Below are positions 34,601-42,363 of a DNA stretch of 64,000 bases, one piece after another. The stretch comes from Arthrobacter saudimassiliensis (GTDB lineage: Bacteria; Actinomycetota; Actinomycetes; Actinomycetales; Micrococcaceae). Made by a program: the position numbers and the translations under genes. The stretch lies in the NCBI GenBank assembly GCA_900016675.1, contig LN483070.1, positions 1,915,584 to 1,979,583 of the forward strand. Reading direction: 5' to 3'. Below the pieces are notes generated by a model, which searched no databases, had not been told where the DNA came from, and was given only the letters and a program-made list of their open reading frames with translations. Positions within the stretch are counted from its first letter, which is position 1, and each line of letters starts with the position of its first letter.

Positions 34601-35234
34601 AGAAGCTTCGTCGATAGACCTTGTTCCAGAGAAATACGTCCCGCATAATATCAGGAAATTCCGTCAGGGAGCTGATTGTGCGAGACTTGCTGTGGAGCTC
34701 CTCAGTCATTTTAGGGGTCCACTCTCGGCTTCCTCGGATTCTCGAGAATGAACCGACTACGAAGTCTGAACCCGATCCCTCCAGTTGAGCAATCATGGCC
34801 GAGTAGGCCCCCGGCTTTACTCGGTCGTCCGAGTCGACAAAAGTAATATATTTCCCTTGTGCGATCTTGATGCCGGCGTTACGCGCGGCTCCATTCCCGC
34901 CGTGAGGCATGTATATTGCCTTGACCCGCTTGTGCTGTGCTGCATATCTCGCGACAATTTCCTTCGAGCCATCTTCGGACCCGTCGTCCACCAGAATCAC
35001 TTCGAGTGTCTTGTAATCTTGGCTAAGAACACTCTGCAGGCATTCGTCCAGATAAGAGCTGACGTTATATACCGGTATCACGACACTGAGAAGCGGACTC
35101 GCCGCTTTATCAGCACTCTTATCCTTTTTAGCCTTGTTCCCCAAGTACGGACGAATCGTTGATCGGACTAGTTCAGGAGAGTTCCTCCAAGCTGCCCTTG
35201 CCATACGAGACAGTAAGTTTCGTTCAGGTATCAT
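31608..35234 (-). CDS. giant GT2 glycosyltransferase / TagF-like polyol-phosphate transferase 1
   Basis: The start chosen is ATG 35234 (MIPERNLLSRM), with AGAGG four bases before it; the ATG at 35291 has no ribosome site. Of the 1208 residues, about 45-270 form a GT2 domain (LSVVIPVYNVSSYLDECLQS, ILVDDGSEDGS, TFVDSDD, YEDQETLARAY). A 500-residue middle region, beta-rich in look, has no known motif. About 780-1200 form the TagF GT-B domain (FYIQTWHGTPLKKIG, VLYAPTWRD, VLVTDYSSCMFDFAG). GC is about 50-58%, lower than the neighbours. It is the last gene of the minus-strand operon and resembles the 37976 protein more than the 35282 one. Confidence 0.85.
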   Translation of the reverse strand: MIPERNLLSRMARAAWRNSPELVRSTIRPYLGNKAKKDKSADKAASPLLSVVIPVYNVSSYLDECLQSVLSQDYKTLEVILVDDGSEDGSKEIVARYAAQHKRVKAIYMPHGGNGAARNAGIKIAQGKYITFVDSDDRVKPGAYSAMIAQLEGSGSDFVVGSFSRIRGSREWTPKMTEELHSKSRTISSLTEFPDIMRDVFLWNKVYRRSFWDANVGSIPEGVLYEDQETLARAYLSASAIDIMARPVYIWRMRENNSSITQQKGRVDDLRDRMAAMASVAALVDAQAEPEVRLAWYAKSLGEDLRLYVEKIPNAGIDYWECLRTTVAHLHEQMPGGSLELIPVNERVLAHLIANNRYEDTVQVLIFLKENGGAFRARSIEGSLEAHPGYLALLGADLPRHLLKIHDVDVNVHTSLTGFRWKGTVLSIDVSAYIRGVDAEHFTYSVDAALHNRRTKQVYELDMRQRDDARIDIKSGDKWNSYEHCCFATSLDTKTLANGPDLRNGDEWDLRLRIKAGGLDLETSVTRRDGELLPHQLPIGGRTQFGRVVGQIDRVRGLRLRYVAHPFLAVSAGVRGSKLHVVFDPHAPLPDALVLRTPGHPDVKGGRGERAANAYELSLPSALVNAPKELLSDLYASTQDGALKPIGWVGTNTEWDGLSSPGDSHRLEVTGYGYLRLSSIRWRLSVDGYELLDDGRHLELRGRSSSVGRGEPILDLALVTRRNTVPVEDLRFLPGSDRFIAVFNLAQDRWGEGAQAPESGHYEVVTRYAGQDGRVRHKKALAVGSVLNRLPDERRYKCYRVGITAESRARSLVVKILPPYAQNERGAYAQQQLREQFLTGRGEIDKSIVLLESFSGKGATDSVRPLSEKLADHVPDAKLYWSIADYSVPVPKGAEGVLIYSRRWYELLNTAGTLVNNNNFPPYFRKREGQFYIQTWHGTPLKKIGHHTPRLNITASYRALMEREAEYWDVLIAQNQFSEEVLPAAFGYTGPVIAAGYPRNESLHRAPSGDTEVRRALVRDRLGIDRDRKVVLYAPTWRDNLRTQEGKFDSVAYLDFRVFMEQLGPDYLVLLRGHHNVAGQRVVSASDSYLDVTSYPEVADLYSVADVLVTDYSSCMFDFAGTRKPMIFLAPDIDEYRNVTRGFYIDFEADAPGPIVKTTTELVEQLRRLEEVQAEFLSRYDSFFARYASWDDAEASSRVMKEISILLD

Positions 35235-35281
35235 GTGTCCTCTTGGTTCCGTGAGAGTGGTTACTTGAAAGGTCCGTCTGT

Positions 35282-37966
35282 TCATTTGCATGTGGGATTT
35301 TTCAGCCCTTCGATAGCCCTCACTACCCTGCTTCTCGAATCCTCGTCCCAGTAAGCGAAGGCTCCACGGGAACGAGTTGCAAATACTTCACTTTCCGGCA
35401 GATTGGTTGTGAGGGCAGTCAGTGCCTCGGCTGTCGTTGTGGTCACCGGGCCCAGGCCGTGACCTCGGTAGTCAAAGTAGCCTTTACGGTAGACATGGCC
35501 TCCAGAGAAAATGTCGTCTTCCTCCGGCTGGAGGTACAAGACCCGAGCACCGCCATAGGCGGCGTCGAAAGCGATTGATGAATAGTCCGTTATTAAGGTG
35601 TGGGCCTTTACCAGCTGTTCCTGAACGCGGATCTGCCGGTACGTGAGCCCGGTGATGTGGGCAGGCAAGTCCAAGAGCGGCACAATCGACTCCAGCTCCG
35701 GGTGCGGCAGGAAGACTACCTGGTAACCTCGCCGGCGGCACATTTGCTCCATTTCCGGGGACCGGAGCAGTTCGAGCCAAGTCCCCCCAAAGACGCTTGC
35801 TTCAAAGCGCGTTACCTTATCCTCTTCCGTGATCGCCGACGCCAAATCGTCGCGTAAGTACTCGCGCCACGTGGGTGCAACAAGGATGTTGCGGCGCTTT
35901 TCCAGCGGATTCTCCTTGGCCGCGGCTAACAGCGCGTCGTGGCGGGGAAACCCGGTCAGCGTGACTTCGTTGGCGGTGACCGAATATTCGGTGCCGTCGC
36001 CGACGATGGACTCGTGCTCCCTTGGGGAAGCGGTGATCATCAGGGCCATGTTCTTCATGTTCAGCCACCGGGACATGTCGTCCTTGGTGATGCCGTGCTG
36101 CAGGAAGACAAAGCGGGCCTTGCCCTCCCCGAACCGTTTCCGGCTGATCGGGAACTCGATGTTTGCGTTGGCATGGGACGAGATCTTGAAGTCCGCGTTC
36201 AGCAGGAGCAGGACGGACTCGTCGGAGCCGTAGGGCACCAGCCGGAAACCCTCCGCGGCCAACCGGTCCCAGTCCGGGCTGGCGGCATCCAGGAGGAACC
36301 AGGCGTTGATATCCGGTCTGTGCTGCATCAGGTACCGGTAGAGGTGCTCGGCATTGTCGTCCGCCCGGTCGATGCGGTCCATCAGGACCCACGCGTAGGC
36401 ATAACGGGAGACGGCAGGTTCCTGCCCGGCCGCGCTGATGAGCCTCGCGTCCGCGGTTTCACGCCGCCTGTCCCGCAGGGCCTTTCGCCGGCGGCGGATC
36501 GTGGAAGACACCATCGTGCCGCCTGCCTGAATCGGGGTGCTCCCCGTCAGGATCGCGCGCACCAGCAGCCGCTCATGCAGGCTGCCTCCGCGCCGGGCAA
36601 GCGATGCCAGCGGACCGCGGGCGCCCGGGGACGCAAGGAGGTCGAAGCCCGGACGTTGGTCCGGCCGCCTCCCGGGCTGGAAAGGCACGCCCCGGTCGGT
36701 GGTCGGCACCGCCGGGACGCCGTCCAGGACGAGCTCGAACTGCCCGTCCACGGGGAGGATCAGGATCCGTTCACGGATCAGCGTCCGGCCCAGGACACGG
36801 TGATCGCGGATCTTCGCCGCCACCGGCTCGGCCGGGCGGCCGTCGATGAAGAGTTTCTCCTCGGGCAGGTCGCCGGTGAACAGGTAGGAGTACCTGGTCA
36901 CGCCGCGTGCCTCGTCGGTGTCCCACTGCTGCAGGACGGGAGGCTGGTCCCGGCGGCCCTGATAGTGCTGCTTCAGGATGTTGTGGAAGACCCAGCCCTG
37001 GCTGACCACGCTGAACGTGTCCGCGACGTCGTGGTCGATCAGGGCGAAGATGCGCTCGAGCCACCGATGCAGGGAGTGCCGCTGCTCGTCCGTGGCCCCG
37101 GCCGTCTGGCTGTGCATGCGCTTGTCATCGATGTAGAACCAGACCAGGTCGTACAGCACCATGTACTGCGCCCATGCCGGCAGGCGGCCAAGCCGGGTCC
37201 GGACGTCCTCGAGCAGGCCCAGGTACCCGTAACGGGGAAGTTCCTCGTACGCCCTCGGATCCGCCCACGCTCCGGCCACCAGCGAGGAGCCGTTCCGCCG
37301 GTTGCGGCGGTAGTAGTACCGGGCGGTCGCCACGATGCCCAGCACGGGGGCCTCCACGGCGGCGAGGTAGCGCCCGATCAGGTGCGCGTCCTCGAACTTT
37401 GGCCGCACCCGGGGGTCGAACCGGAGGGCGTGCTCCCGCAGAACCGCGCGCTTGAGAAACGCGGTCGGACCGTGCAGCTGGATGAGCTCCGGGTTGGCGT
37501 CGAGGTCCGCCAGCACATTGCCCAGGCGGAATTTGCGGCCCAGCGGATGCGTGTGGGAGAGATCGGCTGTGCCGTCCTTGAACTGCACCAGCCGGGTGGC
37601 GAGGAGCTGCGCCGAGGCGTTGCGGTCGGCTGCGAGGAAGCCGGCGACCTCCTCGAAGTAGCCGGGATGGAAGACGTCGTCGGGGTCGCAGAAGGTCACC
37701 CACTCCCCCTGGGCCAGCTCGAGGCCGGCGTTCCGGGCCGCTCCCGGCCCGGCGTTCTCCTGCCGGATCAACCGCAGCCCCGGATGGTGCCGGGCCCGCC
37801 ATCGCTCCACCAGCTCCGCCGAGTCGTCGACGGAACCATCGTCAACGACGACGATGTCCAGGTTCTCCAACGGATACCGCTGCACCCGCAGCGATTCCAG
37901 GAAGGCGGGCAGGTATTCGGCAACGTTGTACATTGCCACAACCAGTGAGAACTGATGTCCAGCCAT
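35282..37966 (-). CDS. GT2 glycosyltransferase / TagF-like protein 2 (paralogue of cassette 1)
   Basis: The 894-residue protein starts at ATG 37966 with an AGGAG site. GT2 domain: SLVVAMYNVAEYLPAFLES, VVVDDGSVDDS, FCDPDD. TagF domain: FVFLQHGITKDDMSRWLN, LITDYSSIAFDAAYGG, GHVYRKGYFDY. It aligns end to end with the 22108-24789 protein without visible gaps. The first two-thirds of the gene is host-like in GC; the 3' end (below about 35.9 kb) drifts to lower GC. It is separated from the next operon genes by 9 bp upstream and 47 bp downstream. Confidence 0.87.
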   Translation of the reverse strand: MAGHQFSLVVAMYNVAEYLPAFLESLRVQRYPLENLDIVVVDDGSVDDSAELVERWRARHHPGLRLIRQENAGPGAARNAGLELAQGEWVTFCDPDDVFHPGYFEEVAGFLAADRNASAQLLATRLVQFKDGTADLSHTHPLGRKFRLGNVLADLDANPELIQLHGPTAFLKRAVLREHALRFDPRVRPKFEDAHLIGRYLAAVEAPVLGIVATARYYYRRNRRNGSSLVAGAWADPRAYEELPRYGYLGLLEDVRTRLGRLPAWAQYMVLYDLVWFYIDDKRMHSQTAGATDEQRHSLHRWLERIFALIDHDVADTFSVVSQGWVFHNILKQHYQGRRDQPPVLQQWDTDEARGVTRYSYLFTGDLPEEKLFIDGRPAEPVAAKIRDHRVLGRTLIRERILILPVDGQFELVLDGVPAVPTTDRGVPFQPGRRPDQRPGFDLLASPGARGPLASLARRGGSLHERLLVRAILTGSTPIQAGGTMVSSTIRRRRKALRDRRRETADARLISAAGQEPAVSRYAYAWVLMDRIDRADDNAEHLYRYLMQHRPDINAWFLLDAASPDWDRLAAEGFRLVPYGSDESVLLLLNADFKISSHANANIEFPISRKRFGEGKARFVFLQHGITKDDMSRWLNMKNMALMITASPREHESIVGDGTEYSVTANEVTLTGFPRHDALLAAAKENPLEKRRNILVAPTWREYLRDDLASAITEEDKVTRFEASVFGGTWLELLRSPEMEQMCRRRGYQVVFLPHPELESIVPLLDLPAHITGLTYRQIRVQEQLVKAHTLITDYSSIAFDAAYGGARVLYLQPEEDDIFSGGHVYRKGYFDYRGHGLGPVTTTTAEALTALTTNLPESEVFATRSRGAFAYWDEDSRSRVVRAIEGLKNPTCK

Positions 37967-37975
37967 GGGTTTCTC

Positions 37976-40900
37976 CTACGCTTCCTTGCCCGCTGCGGGG
38001 CCCCGGGTGGTGAGTGCACGGGCAGCGGCTCCGGCCGAAGCGCCGGCGGGCCCGGCGTACGTGTCGGCGAAGGAGGCCCGTGCCTCGGAGTCGGCCCCGC
38101 CGGCCCGAATCGCTCCGACCAGCTCGGCTGTACTGCCCAGGGCAGGTCCGGGCAGGGAGCCGGTGCCCAGATAGAGCCCTCTTTCAGCCCGGTAGACCTC
38201 CAGGTCCGGGGCCAGGAAGAACATCGGCCGGCCGAGGACCGCGTAGTCGAACATGGCCGACGAGTAGTCGGTGACCAGCGCGTCCGAGGCCAGGTACAGG
38301 TCGTTGACTTCGGGATAGTCCGTCACGTCGATGGCGTTGGGCAGCGCCTCGATGCGGCGCTGGGCGGCGACGTTGTGATGGCCTCGGATAAGGAACACAT
38401 ACTCCGGGCCGAGCCGGCGCCCGGCCTCGGCGACGTCCAGGAATCCCACCCAGTCCGAGCGGCCGGAGCCGTCCCGCGCCGAGTCCCGCCACGTGGGCGC
38501 GTACAGCAGCACCTGCTGCCCCTCGCCGACGCCCAGCAGCTTGCGGGTACGCTCCCGGGTGCTGCCGTCGTCGTCCACCAGCGCGTCGTTGCGCGGATAC
38601 CCGGCGGTCAGCACCGGTCCGGTGTAGCCCAGGGCCCGCGGCAGCACGTCGGCCGCCCAGTCGTTCTGGGCCAGCAGGAGGTCCCAGTACCCAGCCTCGC
38701 GTGCCATCAGCTCCCGATAGGACAGCGCAATGTTCCGGCCGGGAACATCCAGCCCGATCTTCTTCAACGGCGTTCCGTGCCAGGTCTGCAGATAGAACTG
38801 TCCCGGTGACTTGCGGAAGAACCAGGGGAAGTTGTTGTTGTTGACCAGCCGGCCCACACCGGCCAGCCGCTCGAACCATGCCCGTGTTCCCTGGATCAGG
38901 GGCACGGCGTAGTCGGGCACCGGGACCGAGCAGTCCGTCACGGACCAGTAGATCGGTTCGTCGAAGCCGTCGGCGGCGAGGAAATCGGAGATGGCCCGCG
39001 GGCTGTCCGTACAGCTCTTGCCGCCATAGCTTTCAAAGAGGACTCCGGGCTGCAGGCCGGATAGGCGACCGTTGCCGGAGCCTCCGAAACCGCGGCGGAG
39101 CGCCAGCTGGTGGCAGCCGCCGGCCTCCTCGGCGGCCAGGGGCGCGGAGAGCGCGACGGCGAGGGTGCCTGCCGCCGTCCGGTAGGGCCGGACCCGCAGG
39201 GTTTCCAGCAGTTGGGAGCGCAGTCCCAGCGCGGCGGAGGCGGGGATCGTGACGGCGGGGTCGGCTGCGGTCGCCTGCCCGGGACCGGTCCGGGACCGTA
39301 AGGTGTAGGCCCCGCTGGGTGCCGGCAGGGTGCGCCCCCAGCTGTCCCGGGCCAGGACGACGGCGAGTTCCCGCGCCGTGCCGTCCTCGTGCCGGGTCAC
39401 CACGGACGCAGGCAGTGCACAGCGCGCCGTCGCCAGGACGAACGAATCGCCGGGGATCCCCGGCGGCAGACGCAGTGTCAGGGCCTGGCCCCTGGCCTCG
39501 GCGCGCACCCTCGTCGAATAGTCCTTCCCGGCCGGCGCCGGAAGGGGCACCGTCGTCATCACGGACCGGCCGGCGACGTCGAGAGCAACCGTAAGTTCAG
39601 CGGGCAACGGACGCGGCAGCCGGACGGTGAAGCCGGCGTCGGCGTGGCTGCAGGTGCGGTCGGTCGAGAGCAGGTCGATCTCGGCGTCCCGGATCCGGGC
39701 CGCCGCACCCCGGCCCCCGCCGGTGCCGCCGCTGCCGCCGGGCCAGGTCACGGTGAGGTCCGGCCGGTACCGGGAATCGTCCACCCCGCGCACATAGGCG
39801 TAGCCGGTGACGATGAGCCCGTCGGATTCGTCACGGACATCCGTCACGCCGGCCTCGGCGGCGAGGACCCGCGGATCCGCCCTCAGCAGGGTATCCGGGA
39901 TTCCAGCCGCCACGGGGAAGGGCAGCACGCCGGCCACGGCGTCGGCACCGATCAGGTACGGAGTCTGGGTCCCCTGGTCGGCGCGCGCCGCCACGGCCCG
40001 CCGCAGGTCCGCCCATTCACCGCGACGCGCCAGGTCCAGCAGGACCCGGGCCTGGACATCCGCGTCGGTTGCCTGCTCCAGCAGCGGCCGGGCCGCCAGC
40101 TCCCCGAGCCCTTCGGTCAGCAGCCCCCGGTACTGGTCATCGGCGTCGACCGCCTGCTCCAGGTACGGCAGCAGATCAGCGCCGAAAAGCCTGCGCCGCC
40201 ACACCGCCAGCACGCCGGCGGCGGCTTCGCTTTCGATGAGCGCGGCGACCGACGCCGCCGCCTGCAGGCGGTCGCGCAGGTCCTCGATCAGGTGCTTGCC
40301 CTGGGTGATGGAGGAACCGTCCTCGCGCAGCCGCCACTGGTAGACCAGGGGTTCCAGGACATCAAAGGACCGGGCCCGCAGGAAGGCGCGGGCAATCGTC
40401 TCCTGGTCCTCATAGCGCATGTCCACCGGAATCTCCCCGACCGCCCGGTCCCAGAAATCCCGGCGGAAAACCTTGTTCCACAGAAAGACGTCATGGATGG
40501 CCTCCGGCACCTCGGCCAGGCGGGCCCCGATGCGGGGCTTTCCGTGCAGCTCGTCGGCGGCCTTCACCGGGATCCGGGAGCCGCCGCGCAGCCGGCAGTA
40601 GGAGCCGAAACTGAAATCCGAGCCGGAGGCGACGAGCGACTCAACCATGAGCCGGTAGGCCTCGGGCTGGACGACGTCGTCGCCGTCGGCGAAGGCCAGG
40701 AAGCTGCCCTGCGCGGCGGCGATGGCGACGTTGCGCGCACGGCCGTTGCCGCCGCGGGGCTGCGCCAGCAGCCGCACGCGCCGGTCCCGGCGGGCATAGT
40801 CGCGGGCGATGTCCATGGTCCGGTCCGTGGACCCGTCATCGATCACCAGGATTTCCAGGTTCCGGTAGGACTGCCCGACGACGCTCGCCAGGCAGCGCTC

Positions 40901-41065
40901 CAGGTAGGGCTCCACGTTGTGCACCGGAATGACGACGCTGAGCAGCCCGTGGTCCGCCGCTCCGCCGCCGGAGCCCAGAGAACGGGCGATCCGGGCGCGG
41001 ACCGCCGGATGCAGCTGCCGGGCCCGGCGTGCCGCGAAGCCGCGGAGCCGTCCGGTTACGCCCAT
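37976..41065 (-). CDS. giant GT2 glycosyltransferase / TagF-like polyol-phosphate transferase 3
   Basis: The 1029-residue protein has an N-terminal basic stretch, then GT2 (LSVVIPVHNVEPYLERCLAS, LVIDDGSTDRT, AFADGDD, YEDQETIARAF), a middle beta-rich region (about 400-650), and a C-terminal TagF domain (FYLQTWHGTPLKKIG, LLYAPTWRDS, ALVTDYSSAMFDYAVLG). It has the same architecture as the 31608 protein but is fully host-like in GC. It overlaps the wecC end by 10 bp. It probably extends or decorates a wall polymer with polyol-phosphate; donor unknown. Confidence 0.86.
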   Translation of the reverse strand: MGVTGRLRGFAARRARQLHPAVRARIARSLGSGGGAADHGLLSVVIPVHNVEPYLERCLASVVGQSYRNLEILVIDDGSTDRTMDIARDYARRDRRVRLLAQPRGGNGRARNVAIAAAQGSFLAFADGDDVVQPEAYRLMVESLVASGSDFSFGSYCRLRGGSRIPVKAADELHGKPRIGARLAEVPEAIHDVFLWNKVFRRDFWDRAVGEIPVDMRYEDQETIARAFLRARSFDVLEPLVYQWRLREDGSSITQGKHLIEDLRDRLQAAASVAALIESEAAAGVLAVWRRRLFGADLLPYLEQAVDADDQYRGLLTEGLGELAARPLLEQATDADVQARVLLDLARRGEWADLRRAVAARADQGTQTPYLIGADAVAGVLPFPVAAGIPDTLLRADPRVLAAEAGVTDVRDESDGLIVTGYAYVRGVDDSRYRPDLTVTWPGGSGGTGGGRGAAARIRDAEIDLLSTDRTCSHADAGFTVRLPRPLPAELTVALDVAGRSVMTTVPLPAPAGKDYSTRVRAEARGQALTLRLPPGIPGDSFVLATARCALPASVVTRHEDGTARELAVVLARDSWGRTLPAPSGAYTLRSRTGPGQATAADPAVTIPASAALGLRSQLLETLRVRPYRTAAGTLAVALSAPLAAEEAGGCHQLALRRGFGGSGNGRLSGLQPGVLFESYGGKSCTDSPRAISDFLAADGFDEPIYWSVTDCSVPVPDYAVPLIQGTRAWFERLAGVGRLVNNNNFPWFFRKSPGQFYLQTWHGTPLKKIGLDVPGRNIALSYRELMAREAGYWDLLLAQNDWAADVLPRALGYTGPVLTAGYPRNDALVDDDGSTRERTRKLLGVGEGQQVLLYAPTWRDSARDGSGRSDWVGFLDVAEAGRRLGPEYVFLIRGHHNVAAQRRIEALPNAIDVTDYPEVNDLYLASDALVTDYSSAMFDYAVLGRPMFFLAPDLEVYRAERGLYLGTGSLPGPALGSTAELVGAIRAGGADSEARASFADTYAGPAGASAGAAARALTTRGPAAGKEA

Positions 41066-42363
41066 GCGCGCCAGAAGCCCCTGGTGTCGATGATGCGTTT
41101 GCCTGCCAGCTGTTCTCGCCGGATCTCGCGGAAGACGTCGTGGTCCACCAGCAGGGCCACAACGTCCGCCTCGGCGATCGCCTTGTCGGTTTCGGCGATG
41201 CTGACGTTGGGCAGTTCGGCCAGCTCCCGGGGCAGGACGGTCGCGTGCGGGGAACCGACCAGGACCTGGATGTCCGGCCGCTGCTCAGCGAGGCTGCGGA
41301 CGATCGCGACGGCCGGAGACTCCCGGACGTCGTCCACGTTGGCCTTGAAGGCCAGTCCCAGCGCCGCGACGACCGGGGCCTCGGAGCCCTCGGCCGCCTC
41401 CAGGATGGACGCGACGACGCGCGCCGGCTTGGCGTCGTTGACCTCACGGGCGGTGCGGATCAGCCGGCTGTTCTCCGGATCCGCGGCCACGATGAACCAG
41501 GGGTCCACCGCGATGCAGTGCCCGCCCACGCCCGGGCCGGGCTGCAGGATGTTGACCCGGGGGTGGTGGTTCGCCAGCTCGATCAGCTCCCAGACGTCGA
41601 CGCCCAGGTTCTCGCTGATCACGGAGAGCTCGTTGGCGAAGGCGATGTTCACGTCCCGGTAGGAGTTCTCCACCAGCTTCGCCATTTCCGCGGTGGTGGC
41701 CTCCGTCTGGTGGATGCTGCCCTGGCAGAAGCGGGAATAGAGCGCGGCGGCGGCAGCGGAGGCCTCCGGCGTCAGGCCGCCGACGATCCGGTCGTTGGTC
41801 ACCAGTTCCACCATGATCCGGCCGGGCAGCACCCGTTCCGGGCAGTGCACGAACAGCACGGCGGGGCGGCCCCCGCTGCCGTCCAGGCTGAGGTCCGGGC
41901 GGGCGGCGAGGATGACGTCGGCCATCCGGCGGGTGGTGCCGGGAGGCGAGGTGGACTCGAGGATCACCAGCTCACCGCCGCGAAGCTGCGGAGCGATGGC
42001 CGCGGCCGCTGCATCCACGTAGCTGAGGTCGGCGCTGCGGTCGGCGTTGAACGGGGTGGGGACAGCGACGATGTAGGCGTCGGCCGGCGGCGTCCCGGTC
42101 TGGGCGCGCAGGGCGCCGGTGCTCACCGCGCCGGCCACGAAGACACCCAGGTCGGGCTCGGCAAAGGGCACGCGGCCCTCGTTGACGGCGTCGACGGTCG
42201 CGGTGTTGACGTCCACGCCGATGACGGCGGCACCGTTGCTGGCCAGGATCGCCGCCGTCGGCAGCCCGATGTAGCCCAGGCCGATCACCGCTACCGTGAT
42301 GGCCGAAGGGGCGGTCTCTCCGGTGCCGAAGCCGGCCGCAGCGTCAGATGTCGGTGTGTTCAT
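41056..42363 (-). CDS. wecC: UDP-N-acetyl-D-mannosamine dehydrogenase
   Basis: The start chosen is ATG 42363 (MNTPTSDAA), with GGGGGA five bases upstream rather than the ATG 12 bp earlier. The 435-residue protein is of the UDP-glucose/UDP-ManNAc dehydrogenase family: NAD loop VIGLGYIGLPTA, STSPPGTT, HCPERVLPG, KLVENSYRDVNIAFANEL, and catalytic Cys in GPGVGGHCIAVDPWF. The ERVLPG and RDVNIAF features favour WecC over Ugd. It oxidises UDP-ManNAc to UDP-ManNAcA, so the polymer probably contains ManNAcA, as does the teichuronic acid of Micrococcus luteus. It overlaps neighbours on both sides. Confidence 0.9.
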   Translation of the reverse strand: MNTPTSDAAAGFGTGETAPSAITVAVIGLGYIGLPTAAILASNGAAVIGVDVNTATVDAVNEGRVPFAEPDLGVFVAGAVSTGALRAQTGTPPADAYIVAVPTPFNADRSADLSYVDAAAAAIAPQLRGGELVILESTSPPGTTRRMADVILAARPDLSLDGSGGRPAVLFVHCPERVLPGRIMVELVTNDRIVGGLTPEASAAAAALYSRFCQGSIHQTEATTAEMAKLVENSYRDVNIAFANELSVISENLGVDVWELIELANHHPRVNILQPGPGVGGHCIAVDPWFIVAADPENSRLIRTAREVNDAKPARVVASILEAAEGSEAPVVAALGLAFKANVDDVRESPAVAIVRSLAEQRPDIQVLVGSPHATVLPRELAELPNVSIAETDKAIAEADVVALLVDHDVFREIRREQLAGKRIIDTRGFWRAWA

